This document shows, in pieces, positions 1 through 7,955 of a DNA stretch of 64,000 nt. The notes beneath the pieces are model-generated. The model made no database searches, was not told the origin of the DNA, and saw only the letters and a list, made by a program, of their open reading frames with translations. The first letter of the stretch is position 1. Every line of letters begins with the position of its first letter. The DNA is from Zoogloea sp041904905 (lineage in GTDB: Bacteria; Pseudomonadota; Gammaproteobacteria; Burkholderiales; Rhodocyclaceae). The position numbers and the translations under genes were made by a program. The stretch is from assembly GCF_041904905.1 (NCBI RefSeq), contig NZ_JAYRMI010000004.1, forward strand, positions 1 through 64,000, written 5' to 3'.

Positions 1-2
1 TC

Positions 3-389
3 AGCAAGTCCGCGGGGGCTAGGGACATCACCCCGAACCGGGCCGCGCGGCGGCTGGTGGGGGGCGGGTGGGCGTCCGAAGAGGCGCTGGTCGCCAAGTC
101 CCAGAAGCTGCGCGAGGATCTGGGCATCGAGGCGCTGCTGGTCACCCGCAGCGAAGACGGCATGACCTTGTTCACCGCCGACCGCATCGTGACCCACAAG
201 GCGCAGGTGCGGGAGGTGTTCGACGTCTCCGGTGCCGGCGACACGGTGATCGCCACCCTCGCCGTGATGCTCGCCAAGGGCCTGGACTGGGTCGAGGCCA
301 GCCGGATCGCCAACCTTGCCGCCGGGATCGTGGTGGGCAAGCTCGGGACGGCGGTCGTCACTCAGGATGAGCTCGTGGCGGCGTTGTGA
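3..389 (+). CDS. rfaE1: D-glycero-beta-D-manno-heptose-7-phosphate kinase, C-terminal part (5' end outside window)
   Basis: This is the C-terminal part of a PfkB/ribokinase-family sugar kinase that phosphorylates heptose-7-phosphate in the ADP-heptose pathway for LPS core. The visible part has the family signature DVSGAGDTVIATLA, holding the catalytic Asp and anion hole, and the ending VVGKLGTAVVT that is typical of HldE/RfaE1. The frame is open to the window edge, so the gene starts upstream. The first 20 or so residues fit the family poorly (ITPNRAARRL where ITPNRAEFE is usual), which may be an edge sequencing error. The stop overlaps the start of the next gene, so this gene is the upstream member of an envelope-sugar operon. 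The family call is firm; a ribokinase of other specificity is less likely. Confidence 0.85.
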   Translation, partial: SKSAGARDITPNRAARRLVGGGWASEEALVAKSQKLREDLGIEALLVTRSEDGMTLFTADRIVTHKAQVREVFDVSGAGDTVIATLAVMLAKGLDWVEASRIANLAAGIVVGKLGTAVVTQDELVAAL

Positions 390-1861
390 TGGACGCCTTG
401 CGCCACGGCGAAAGGGCGGACGGCGCACCGGCGTGTGATCGCTCCATCCCCCTGTGCGTCGACCTCGATGGCACGCTGCTGGATTCCGACCTGCTGGTCG
501 AGGCCGGGCTGGCGTTTGTGCGGGCCAATCCGCTGCGGGCGCTGGCGCCGGTGGGCTGGCTGGCGTCCGGCGGCAAGGTCGGGCTGAAGGCGCGCATTGC
601 CAGCGAGGTGGACCTTGACGTCAGCTGCCTGCCGTACAACCAGGCGGTGCTGGCGGTGATCGAGGCGGAGAAGGCCAAGGGGCGGCAGATCGTGCTGGCC
701 ACCGCCAGCCACGTGAGCTACGCCCGGCGCATCGCCGAGCATCTGCAGGTCTTCGACCGGGTGCTGGGCACCGAAGATGTGAACCTCTCGTCCCGCCGCA
801 AGGCCGAGCGTCTGATCGCCGATTACGGCGACAAGGGCTTCGATTACATGGGCAACGCGTCCGTCGATCTACCGGTCTGGAAGCATGCCCGCCGGGCCTG
901 GGTGGTCAATGCCTCGAAGGGCGTGGTGCGGCTGGCCGAAGGGCAGGGCAACGTCGAGCGGGTGATCGAGACCCGCGGCAACCGGCTCCTCATCTGGGCC
1001 AAGGCCCTGCGTTTTCACCAGTGGATGAAGAACCTGCTGGTGTTCGCGCCGCTGCTTGCCGCACATCAGGTCAATAATATTGACCTATTGCTCCGGGGCA
1101 TCGTCACCTTCTTCGTCTTCGGTTTGTGCGCGTCCAGCGTGTATGTGCTCAACGATCTGCTCGACCTGCCCGACGACCGCCATCACCCCACCAAGCGCCA
1201 CCGGCCCTTCGCCGCCGGGCGGCTGTCGGTGTTTGCCGGGCTGGCGGCGGCGCCGCTGCTGCTGATCGCCGCCTTCGGGGGGGCGGCGTGGCTGCTGCCC
1301 TGGAAGTTCACCGCCACCCTGGGCTGTTACTACCTGCTCACCGTGGCGTACTCGCTGGTGCTCAAACGGGTGATGATGGTGGATGTGATCGCCCTGGGCA
1401 TGCTCTACACCATCCGCATCGTGGGCGGCGCCTTTGCCTTCGGGCTCGATCTCACCTTCTGGATTCTGGCCTTCTCGATGTTCATCTTCCTGAGCCTGGC
1501 CCTGGTCAAGCGCTACGCCGAACTCATCGACGCCCGCAGGAAGGGCAAGGACGCCAAGGCCCGCGGGCGTGGCTACTACCCGTCCGATCTGGAGATGCTG
1601 TCGTCCCTGGGCGCCGCCTCCGGCTATCTGGCGGTGATGGTGCTGGCGCTCTACATCCAGGACGGGCACACGATCGCGCTCTACCGTCACCCGGAATTCA
1701 TCTGGCTGAGTTGCCCGCTGCTGCTGTTCTGGGTGTCGCGCACCTGGATGCTCACCCATCGGGGCGAGATGCACGACGACCCGGTGGTCTTCGCGATCAA
1801 GGACAAGGTGAGCCTGGTGGTCGGCGTACTGTTCGGCGTGATCTTCTGGATGGCCCGATGA
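389..1861 (+). CDS. HAD phosphatase-UbiA prenyltransferase fusion (polyprenyl-phosphate phosphoribosyltransferase-like)
   Basis: A protein of about 490 residues with two modules. Residues 20-200 form a haloacid-dehalogenase phosphatase with the nucleophile motif VDLDGTLLDSD (Asp25, Asp27). Residues 205-490 form a multi-pass UbiA prenyltransferase with the Mg-diphosphate motif NDLLDLPDDRHHPTKRHRP. In mycobacteria a UbiA enzyme (Rv3806c) transfers phosphoribose from PRPP to decaprenyl phosphate, and a separate phosphatase then dephosphorylates the product. A fusion would carry out both steps. The DprE1- and DprE2-like genes directly downstream support this substrate. The start used is ATG 389, which overlaps the previous stop; a GTG lies one codon upstream. 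The stop overlaps the next ATG (ATGA). Domain calls are secure, the substrate is inferred. Confidence 0.85.
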   Translation: MDALRHGERADGAPACDRSIPLCVDLDGTLLDSDLLVEAGLAFVRANPLRALAPVGWLASGGKVGLKARIASEVDLDVSCLPYNQAVLAVIEAEKAKGRQIVLATASHVSYARRIAEHLQVFDRVLGTEDVNLSSRRKAERLIADYGDKGFDYMGNASVDLPVWKHARRAWVVNASKGVVRLAEGQGNVERVIETRGNRLLIWAKALRFHQWMKNLLVFAPLLAAHQVNNIDLLLRGIVTFFVFGLCASSVYVLNDLLDLPDDRHHPTKRHRPFAAGRLSVFAGLAAAPLLLIAAFGGAAWLLPWKFTATLGCYYLLTVAYSLVLKRVMMVDVIALGMLYTIRIVGGAFAFGLDLTFWILAFSMFIFLSLALVKRYAELIDARRKGKDAKARGRGYYPSDLEMLSSLGAASGYLAVMVLALYIQDGHTIALYRHPEFIWLSCPLLLFWVSRTWMLTHRGEMHDDPVVFAIKDKVSLVVGVLFGVIFWMAR

Positions 1862-3180
1862 GCATCGGCAAGCTGAGTTCCTGGGGCCGCTACCCGCGCT
1901 TCCCGCAAACCGGCCACGGCATCGGCTGGCGGCCCGAGCTGCCGGGCGAGCTGGCCCGCCTCGCGTTGGATCACGGCACGCTGCTGCCCTTCGGCAACGG
2001 CCGCAGCTACGGCGACAGCTGCCTTGCCGCCAGCGATCGGGTGCTACACCTGCGCCCCCTCGACCGTTTCATCCGCGTCGACTGGCAGACCGGCGTGATC
2101 CGCGCCGAAGCCGGCGTGACGCTGGACGAAGTGCTGCGGATCGCGATTCCCCACGGCTGGTTCCTGTCGGTCACGCCCGGCACCAAGTTCGCCACCCTCG
2201 GCGGCGCCGTCGCCAACGACGTGCACGGCAAGAACCACCACGTGCGCGGCAGCTTCGGCTGCCACGTGCGGCGCTTCGGGCTGGTGCGCTCGGATCGCGG
2301 CCGGCTGGAAGTCGCCCCCGGCGACGCCGACGGCCTCTTCGCCGCCACCGTCGGCGGGCTCGGGCTCACCGGCATCATCGACTGGGTCGAGCTGCAGCTC
2401 ATGCCCATCGAGAGCAGCCTCGTCGATGTGGTGAACATCCGCTTCGATTCGCTGGACGAGTTCTTCGCCCTCTCGCGGGAGCTTGACGGCCAGCACGAAT
2501 ACGCCGTCGCCTGGATCGACTGCGCCGCCCGTGGCGCGTCGGCGGGGCGGGGCATCTACATGGTGGGCGACCACGCGCCGGAAGGCGGGCTTGCCTACGA
2601 CGACAAGCCCAGATTGAGCGTGCCGCTGGTGCCCCCCATCTCGGCGATCAACCCGGTGTCGCTGCGGGTCTTCAACCACTTCTACTACAACGCCGCCAAG
2701 CCTGGCCGGCACCCGGGCCGGGTGGGCTACGAGCCCTACTTCTACCCCCTCGACCGCATCCTCCACTGGAACCGCATCTACGGCCCCAAGGGCTTCCAGC
2801 AGTACCAGTGCGCGATCCCGGAATCCGCCGGCGGGGCGGCCATCGGCGACATGCTCGACGCCATCGCCGCGGCCCACAGCGGCTCCTTCCTCGCGGTGCT
2901 CAAGCGCTTCGGCGACGTGGCCTCGCCGGGGCTGCTGTCCTTCCCCGTGGCTGGCGCCACGCTGGCCCTGGATTTCCCCGAGCAGGGCGAGACCACCGCG
3001 CGGCTCTTCGCCCGGCTCGATGCCATCGTGCGCGCCGCCGGCGGACGCATCTACCCGGCCAAGGACGCCCACATGGGCGGCGAGTTCTTCCGCGCCTGCT
3101 ACCCCCAATGGACACAGCTCGAAGCCCTGCGCGATCCGGCCCTGTGCTCCCGTTTCTGGAAACGAGTCACCCAAGCATGA
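1858..3180 (+). CDS. dprE1: DprE1-like FAD-dependent decaprenylphosphoryl-ribose 2'-oxidase
   Basis: A 440-residue oxidoreductase of the vanillyl-alcohol-oxidase fold, close in length to mycobacterial DprE1 (461). The FAD-binding motif GNGRSYGDSCLA lies near residue 45, and the C-terminal substrate region has the conserved PAKD lysine and the FFRACYPQW segment. In mycobacteria DprE1 oxidises the 2'-OH of polyprenyl-phosphoryl-ribose, the first half of the epimerisation to arabinose. At the position of the mycobacterial benzothiazinone-target cysteine (GWNICVDF) this protein has alanine (GATLALDF). Its start overlaps the UbiA-fusion stop and its stop overlaps the DprE2-like start, so the three genes are probably translationally coupled. 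An alditol oxidase-like activity is the main alternative; the neighbours make DprE1 more likely. Confidence 0.85.
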   Translation: MSIGKLSSWGRYPRFPQTGHGIGWRPELPGELARLALDHGTLLPFGNGRSYGDSCLAASDRVLHLRPLDRFIRVDWQTGVIRAEAGVTLDEVLRIAIPHGWFLSVTPGTKFATLGGAVANDVHGKNHHVRGSFGCHVRRFGLVRSDRGRLEVAPGDADGLFAATVGGLGLTGIIDWVELQLMPIESSLVDVVNIRFDSLDEFFALSRELDGQHEYAVAWIDCAARGASAGRGIYMVGDHAPEGGLAYDDKPRLSVPLVPPISAINPVSLRVFNHFYYNAAKPGRHPGRVGYEPYFYPLDRILHWNRIYGPKGFQQYQCAIPESAGGAAIGDMLDAIAAAHSGSFLAVLKRFGDVASPGLLSFPVAGATLALDFPEQGETTARLFARLDAIVRAAGGRIYPAKDAHMGGEFFRACYPQWTQLEALRDPALCSRFWKRVTQA

Positions 3181-3914
3181 AAAACATCCTGATCGTCGGC
3201 GCCACGTCCGCCATTGCCGCTGCCTGCGCCCGGCGCTGGTGCGAGGGCGGGGCGCGCTTCTACCTCGTCGGCCGCAGCCCCGACAAGCTCCGCCAGGTGG
3301 CGGACGATCTCTCCGCCCGCGGCGCCGAGGTGCACACCTGCGAGCTGGATCTGAACATCCTCGAAAGCCACGCCGGCCTGGTTCGCGAAGCCTTCGCCTG
3401 GCTGGGCCGGGTCGACGCGGTGCTCATCGCCCACGGCACCCTGCCGGACCAGAAAGCCTGCGAGCAGGACGCCGAACTGGCGATCCGCGAATTCTCCAGC
3501 AACGGCCTGTCGGTCATCAGCCTGCTTACGCATCTGGCCAACCCGATGGAAGCCCAGGGCTCCGGCAGCATCGGCGTGATCTCGTCGGTGGCGGGCGACC
3601 GCGGCCGGCCGTCCAACTACCTGTACGGCTCCGCCAAGAGCGCCGTCACCGCCTTCTGCGGCGGCCTGCGGGCGCGGCTGTTCAAGGCCGGCGTCAATCT
3701 CACCACCATCAAGCCGGGCTTTGTGGATACCCCGATGACCCGTGGCCTGCCGCTCCCGGCGCCGCTGGTGGCGACGCCCGAGCAGGTGGCCGCCGACATC
3801 GCCAAGGCCATGGATGCCGGCAAGGGCGTGCTCTACACCCGCTGGTTCTGGCGCTACATCATGCTCATCATCATCCACATCCCGGATCGCATCTTCCGCA
3901 AGATGAGCCTGTGA
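3177..3914 (+). CDS. dprE2: DprE2-like short-chain dehydrogenase/reductase
   Basis: A 245-residue SDR with an N-terminal Rossmann nucleotide site (GATSAIAAACARRW), a conserved Ser (ISSVAGDRG) and the YGSAK active-site Tyr/Lys. In the DPA pathway DprE2 reduces the 2-keto intermediate to polyprenyl-phosphoryl-D-arabinose. The hydrophobic C-terminal segment (YIMLIIIHIPDRIFRKM) is a feature of DprE2 proteins and could hold the enzyme at the inner membrane. The ATG overlaps the stop of the DprE1-like gene, matching the dprE1-dprE2 pairing of Actinobacteria. SDRs are functionally diverse, so the assignment depends partly on the neighbour. Confidence 0.85.
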   Translation: MKNILIVGATSAIAAACARRWCEGGARFYLVGRSPDKLRQVADDLSARGAEVHTCELDLNILESHAGLVREAFAWLGRVDAVLIAHGTLPDQKACEQDAELAIREFSSNGLSVISLLTHLANPMEAQGSGSIGVISSVAGDRGRPSNYLYGSAKSAVTAFCGGLRARLFKAGVNLTTIKPGFVDTPMTRGLPLPAPLVATPEQVAADIAKAMDAGKGVLYTRWFWRYIMLIIIHIPDRIFRKMSL

Positions 3915-3968
3915 CGCGCGCCGGCCCGTCACCCCGAATTCCGAATTGCAGACATCCAAGCCGACACC

Positions 3969-4907
3969 ATGAACAAGAACATGAAGATCGTCCTGCCCGG
4001 CGGCGCTGGCCTGGTAGGCCAGAACCTCGTCGCGCAGCTCAAGCGCCAAGGCTATACCAACCTGGTGGTGCTCGACAAGCACGTCACCAACCTGGGCATC
4101 CTGCGCAAGATGCACCCGGACATCGTGGCCGAGCTGGTCGATCTGGCCGACCGCGGCGACTGGGAGAAGCACCTCGTCGGCGCCGAGGTGGTGGTGATGC
4201 TCCAGGCCCAGATCGGCGGCACCGACTACACCGAGTTCGAGCGCAACAACATCACCTCGACCAGGAACGTCATCGAGGCCATGCGCACCCATAACGTGCC
4301 GTACTACGTGCAGATCAGCTCGTCGGTGGTCGAATCGGTGGCCGACGACTGGTACACCAACACCAAGAAGGCCCAGGAGCAGATCGCCCTCGAGAGCGGC
4401 TTCCCGCTGGTGGTGCTGCGCCCCACGCTGATGTTCGGCTGGTTCGACCGCAAGCATCTGGGCTGGCTGTCGCGCTTCATGCAGAAGGTGCCGGTGTTCC
4501 CCATCCCCGGCCACGGCCGCTACCTGCGCCAGCCGCTCTACGTGGGCGATTTCTGCCGCGTCATCATCAGCAGCATCGAGCACCGCACCCAGGGCGTGTA
4601 CAACATCTCCGGGCTGGAGGAGGTGGACTACATCGACATCATCCGCGAGATCAAGAAGGCCACCCGGGCCGGCTGCTGGATCGTCAAGATCCCCTACGGC
4701 CTGTTCCACGCGCTGCTCGCCACCTGGGCGCTGTTCGACAAGAAGCCGCCCTTCACCACCCAGCAACTCGCCGCCCTGGTGGCCCGGGACGTGTTCGAAG
4801 TGATCGACTGGCCGGGCATCTTCCAGGTCAAGGCCACGCCGTTTGCCAAGGCCATCGACGAAACCTACAACGACCCCGAGTACGGCTCGGTCGTGCTGGA
4901 GTTCTGA
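3969..4907 (+). CDS. NAD-dependent epimerase/dehydratase-family protein
   Basis: A 312-residue extended SDR. The N-terminal Rossmann motif is GGAGLVGQNLV (residues 10-20), followed by a QISSSVVES segment where the active-site Ser is expected. A canonical YxxxK is not obvious; the equivalent stretch reads WYTNTKKAQEQ, which could supply the Tyr and Lys. Such proteins act on nucleotide sugars or lipid-linked sugars. It follows the dprE2-like gene by about 50 bases and precedes the FAD enzyme by three bases, so it shares the transcript. The function is probably in making or modifying the glycan of this cluster; the substrate cannot be read from the sequence. Confidence 0.75.
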   Translation: MNKNMKIVLPGGAGLVGQNLVAQLKRQGYTNLVVLDKHVTNLGILRKMHPDIVAELVDLADRGDWEKHLVGAEVVVMLQAQIGGTDYTEFERNNITSTRNVIEAMRTHNVPYYVQISSSVVESVADDWYTNTKKAQEQIALESGFPLVVLRPTLMFGWFDRKHLGWLSRFMQKVPVFPIPGHGRYLRQPLYVGDFCRVIISSIEHRTQGVYNISGLEEVDYIDIIREIKKATRAGCWIVKIPYGLFHALLATWALFDKKPPFTTQQLAALVARDVFEVIDWPGIFQVKATPFAKAIDETYNDPEYGSVVLEF

Positions 4908-4910
4908 GCC

Positions 4911-6200
4911 ATGGCCAGACAACGCATCGCCGTGCTCGGCGCCGGCCCGATGGGGCTGGCGGTGGCCTACCAGCTGGCCCGCGACGGCCACCGGCCGATC
5001 GTCTTTGAAGCCGACGACCGGGTGGGCGGCATGACCGCCACCTTCGACTTCGGCGGCCTCGACATCGAGCGCTACTACCACTTCCACTGCATTTCCGACA
5101 CCGCCTTCTTCCAGGTGCTCGACGAGCTGAAGCTCGCCGACAAGATGCGCTGGGTGTCCACCAAGATGGGCTATTACTACCAGGACAAGGTGGTGCCCTG
5201 GGGCAACCCGGTGGCGCTGCTCAAGTTCCCGGGCCTCAGCCTTGTGGCCAAGTTCCGCTACGCGCTGCACGCCTTCCTGTCGGTCAAGCGCGACGACTGG
5301 AAGCCGCTCGACAACCTGGAAGCCTCCGCGTGGATCCGCCGCTGGGTGGGCGCCGAAGCCTACGAGGTGCTGTGGCGCCGGCTGTTCGACTACAAGTTCT
5401 ACGACCACGTGGGCAATCTGTCTGCCGCGTGGATCTGGAGCCGCATCCGCCGCATCGGCCGCTCCCGCTACAACCTCTTCAAGGAAAAGCTGGGCTACCT
5501 GGAGGGCGGCTCCAACACCTTCCTGTCGGCCATGAAGGCCGACATCGAGGCCCGCGGCGGCGAGTTCCGCTTCCGGCAGGCCGTCACCCGCGTGCGCATG
5601 GAAGGCGGTGCGGTGCGGGGCGTCGAGACGGCCCAGGGCTTCGAGGCCTTCGACCGGGTGGTGAGCACCATCCCGCTGCCCTACGTGCCCGCCGTGATGC
5701 CCGATCTGCCGGCCGACGTGCTCGCCAAGTTCAAGGCCCAGAAGAACATCGCCGTGGTGTGCGTGATCTGCAAGCTCAAGAAGCCGCTCACCGACAACTT
5801 CTGGCTCAACGTGAATGACCCGGCGATGGACATCCCCGGGCTGGTGGAATACACCAACCTGCGCCCGCTGGATCGGCACATCGTGTACGTGCCCTACTAC
5901 GTGCCGGGCGAGCATCCCAAGTTCCAGGAGCCCGACGCGGCTTTCCTCGCCAAGGTGAAGCGCTACCTGCAGGAAATCAATCCGGCCCTGGCCGACGACG
6001 ACTTCATCGACATCCGCGCCAGCCGCTACCGCTACGCCCAGCCCATCTGCCAGCCCGGTTTCCTCGACGGCCTGCCGCCGGTGGCGCTGCCGGTGAAGGG
6101 CCTGTGGGTGGCCGATACGTCCTACTACTACCCCGAAGACCGAGGCATCTCCGAGAGCATCGGCTTCGGCCGCACGCTGGCCAAGCAGGCGGCGGCGTGA
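4911..6200 (+). CDS. FAD-dependent oxidoreductase (amine-oxidase / UDP-galactopyranose-mutase-like fold)
   Basis: A 429-residue flavoprotein. It opens with a dinucleotide-binding motif (VLGAGPMGLAVAYQLARDG) followed by the flavin-binding VGGM, as in protoporphyrinogen oxidase, phytoene desaturase-like and UDP-galactopyranose-mutase-like enzymes. The C-terminal FAD-closing motif is GLWVADTSYYYPEDRGISESIGFG. Proteins of this family are frequent in O-antigen and glycan clusters. The gene sits between the epimerase and gtrA, and its stop overlaps the gtrA start, so a role in the same glycan pathway is likely. Whether it is a ring-contracting mutase or an oxidase is unknown. Confidence 0.8.
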   Translation: MARQRIAVLGAGPMGLAVAYQLARDGHRPIVFEADDRVGGMTATFDFGGLDIERYYHFHCISDTAFFQVLDELKLADKMRWVSTKMGYYYQDKVVPWGNPVALLKFPGLSLVAKFRYALHAFLSVKRDDWKPLDNLEASAWIRRWVGAEAYEVLWRRLFDYKFYDHVGNLSAAWIWSRIRRIGRSRYNLFKEKLGYLEGGSNTFLSAMKADIEARGGEFRFRQAVTRVRMEGGAVRGVETAQGFEAFDRVVSTIPLPYVPAVMPDLPADVLAKFKAQKNIAVVCVICKLKKPLTDNFWLNVNDPAMDIPGLVEYTNLRPLDRHIVYVPYYVPGEHPKFQEPDAAFLAKVKRYLQEINPALADDDFIDIRASRYRYAQPICQPGFLDGLPPVALPVKGLWVADTSYYYPEDRGISESIGFGRTLAKQAAA

Positions 6201-6598
6201 TCCGTCACTTCGCGTCGCGCCAGTTTCTGGTCTTCCTGCTCACCGGCGGCTTTGCCGCTGCGGTCAACTTCGGCAGCCGCATCGTCTACAACCGGTGGAC
6301 GGATTTCTCCGTGGCGGTGGTGCTGGCCTACCTCACGGGCATGGTCACCGCCTTCGTGCTGGCCAAGCTCTTCGTGTTCAAGGAGAGCACCCAGTCCGTC
6401 CATCGCTCGGCCCTGTGGTTCTGCCTGGTCAATGGGGTGGCGGTGGTGCAGACCTGGCTCATCAGCATGGGCCTCGCTTACTACCTGCTGCCCTGGCTGG
6501 GGGTGACCCGCTTCGTGCCCGAGATCGCCCACGCCGCCGGGGTAATCTTTCCGGTGTTCACCAGCTACATCGGCCACAAGCGCTTCTCCTTCCGCTAG
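6197..6598 (+). CDS. GtrA-family membrane protein
   Basis: A 133-residue protein with four predicted membrane segments, the usual GtrA size and layout (start FLLTGGFAAAVNFG, end YIGHKRFSFR). GtrA proteins are small inner-membrane proteins associated with moving or presenting polyprenyl-linked sugars. In Mycobacterium a GtrA protein (Rv3789) sits next to dprE1-dprE2, so the gene association recurs here. The start is a GTG that overlaps the upstream stop (GTGA). A six-base gap separates it from the next gene. Confidence 0.85.
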   Translation: MIRHFASRQFLVFLLTGGFAAAVNFGSRIVYNRWTDFSVAVVLAYLTGMVTAFVLAKLFVFKESTQSVHRSALWFCLVNGVAVVQTWLISMGLAYYLLPWLGVTRFVPEIAHAAGVIFPVFTSYIGHKRFSFR

Positions 6599-6604
6599 GC
6601 CCGC

Positions 6605-7543
6605 ATGAAGATCAGGCGCGCCATCGGTGGCTGGAGCATCGTCGCCGGGCTGTATTTCGTGGCGCTGCTGTGGGCCGACTCCAAAACCGGCGTACTCCGC
6701 CGCCTGCCCGAGCTGGCGCCCATGCTGCCGGTGCTGGTGGCGGCCACGCTCACCTCCATTGCCCTGCGCTTTGCCCGCTGGCAGTGGCTGCTGCGCCGGG
6801 CCGGCCACCGCGTGCCGGTGGGGCATAGCCTGCTGGCCTACGTGGCCGGCTTCGCCTTCACCGCCACGCCCGGCAAGGTGGGCGAGCTGCTGCGGGTGCG
6901 TTACCTCGTCACCGCCGGCGTGCCGGCCTCGCGGGTGGTGAGCGCCTTCGTCTATGAGCGCCTGTTCGACCTGACCGCGGTGCTCCTGGTCGCCCTGCCG
7001 GTGGCGGCGGAGTTTCAGGTGTTCGGCGTGGCCGCCAGCTTCGTCGCCATCGTCTTCGGCCTCGTCGGCGGGCTGGCCGTGAGCCGGCGCCTGGGCCTGC
7101 GCGCGGTGGTCGCGCTGCGCCGCCTGGGCCTGATGCGCCTTGCCCGTATCGTGCGTGCGGCGATGGCCGGCCTGCACGACATCCGCCTGTGGGCCACCCT
7201 GCCGGACACGGCCCTCTCGCTGGGCGTCGGGGTCGCCGCGTGGCTCGTCACCGCCTGGTCCTTCGCCTATCTGGTGGGGGCCCTCCACATCGACACCGCG
7301 CTCTCGCCCCTTGCCCTGCTGGCCCTCTTTCCGGTGGCCATGCTCGCCGGCGCGGCGTCGATGCTGCCCGGCGGGCTCGGCTCCACCGAGGCCATCCTGA
7401 TCGCGCTCCTCACCTTCAGCGGCGCCGCGCCGGCCCCCGCCAGCCTGGCCGCCGTGGGCATCCGCCTGGCCACCCTGTGGCTCGCCACGGTGATGGGCAT
7501 GGCCGCCTTCGGGTGGCTGGAGTGGCGACGGGCCCGCGCCTGA
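6605..7543 (+). CDS. Flippase-like integral membrane protein (lysylphosphatidylglycerol-synthase TM / AglD family)
   Basis: A 312-residue, about eight-helix membrane protein. It has the family hallmarks TPGKVGELLRVRYL, YERLFD and MLPGGLGSTEA of the UPF0104 / MprF N-terminal flippase-like group. Relatives are thought to move polyprenyl-phosphate sugars or aminoacylated lipids across the inner membrane. As the last gene of the DPA-like operon it is a candidate translocase or glycosyl-transfer partner for the lipid-linked sugar. That role is inferred only from position. A repeat array begins about 50 bases after the stop. Confidence 0.8.
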   Translation: MKIRRAIGGWSIVAGLYFVALLWADSKTGVLRRLPELAPMLPVLVAATLTSIALRFARWQWLLRRAGHRVPVGHSLLAYVAGFAFTATPGKVGELLRVRYLVTAGVPASRVVSAFVYERLFDLTAVLLVALPVAAEFQVFGVAASFVAIVFGLVGGLAVSRRLGLRAVVALRRLGLMRLARIVRAAMAGLHDIRLWATLPDTALSLGVGVAAWLVTAWSFAYLVGALHIDTALSPLALLALFPVAMLAGAASMLPGGLGSTEAILIALLTFSGAAPAPASLAAVGIRLATLWLATVMGMAAFGWLEWRRARA

Positions 7544-7593
7544 GCCACGCCGCAAGGCCCTTTCCACAGCAGGCCCCGCGCGCCCACCGGCGG

Positions 7594-7950
7594 GCTGCTC
7601 GGGAGGTGCTTGGTGCTGCTCGGGAGGAGCGTAGCGCTGCTCGGGAGGAGCCCGGTGCTGCTCGGGAGGAGCTTGGTGCTGCTCGGGAGGAGCTTGGTGC
7701 TGCTCGGGAGGAGCCCGGTGCTGCTCGGGAGGAGCCCGGTGCTGCTCGGGAGGAGCCCGGTGCTGCTCGGGAGGAGCTTGGTGCTGCTCGGGAGGAGCTT
7801 GGCGCTGCTCGGGACGAGCTTGGCGCTGCTCGGGACGAGCGTAGCGCTGCTCGGGAGGAGCTTGGCGCTGCTCGGGACGAGCGCAGCGTTGCTCGGGAGG
7901 AGTTCAGAGCTGCTCGGGAGGAGCCCGGCACTGCTCGGGAGGCGTTCGGC
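7594..7950. repeat. Tandem array, 17 x 21 bp
   Basis: About 17 head-to-tail copies of a 21-bp unit, GCTGCTCGGGAGGAGCTTGGT, fill the gap between the convergent flippase-like and kef genes. Positions 1-15 of the unit are nearly invariant, apart from GAGGAGC versus GACGAGC, while the last six vary among CTTGGT, CCCGGT, GTAGCG and similar. Each copy contains a short GCTC...GAGC inverted repeat. Read on the minus strand the array is an open heptapeptide repeat (LLPSSTK-like), but it lies after the kef stop codon and has no start signal. The period equals two turns of B-DNA. No function is known. Confidence 0.9.
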
Positions 7951-7955
7951 GGTGT

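Noticed and set aside
3099..5915. 938-codon minus-strand open frame
   Set aside because: It is antisense to the dprE2-like, epimerase and FAD genes; its composition is His/Gly/Ala-rich noise.
7594..7950. Heptapeptide-repeat protein (LLPSSTK-like) on the minus strand across the array
   Set aside because: A 21-base repeat gives an open heptapeptide frame automatically. It lies beyond the kef stop codon, other frames are open too, and no start with Shine-Dalgarno is present.
7594..7950. CRISPR array
   Set aside because: Units are contiguous with no unique spacers, and no cas genes are in the window.
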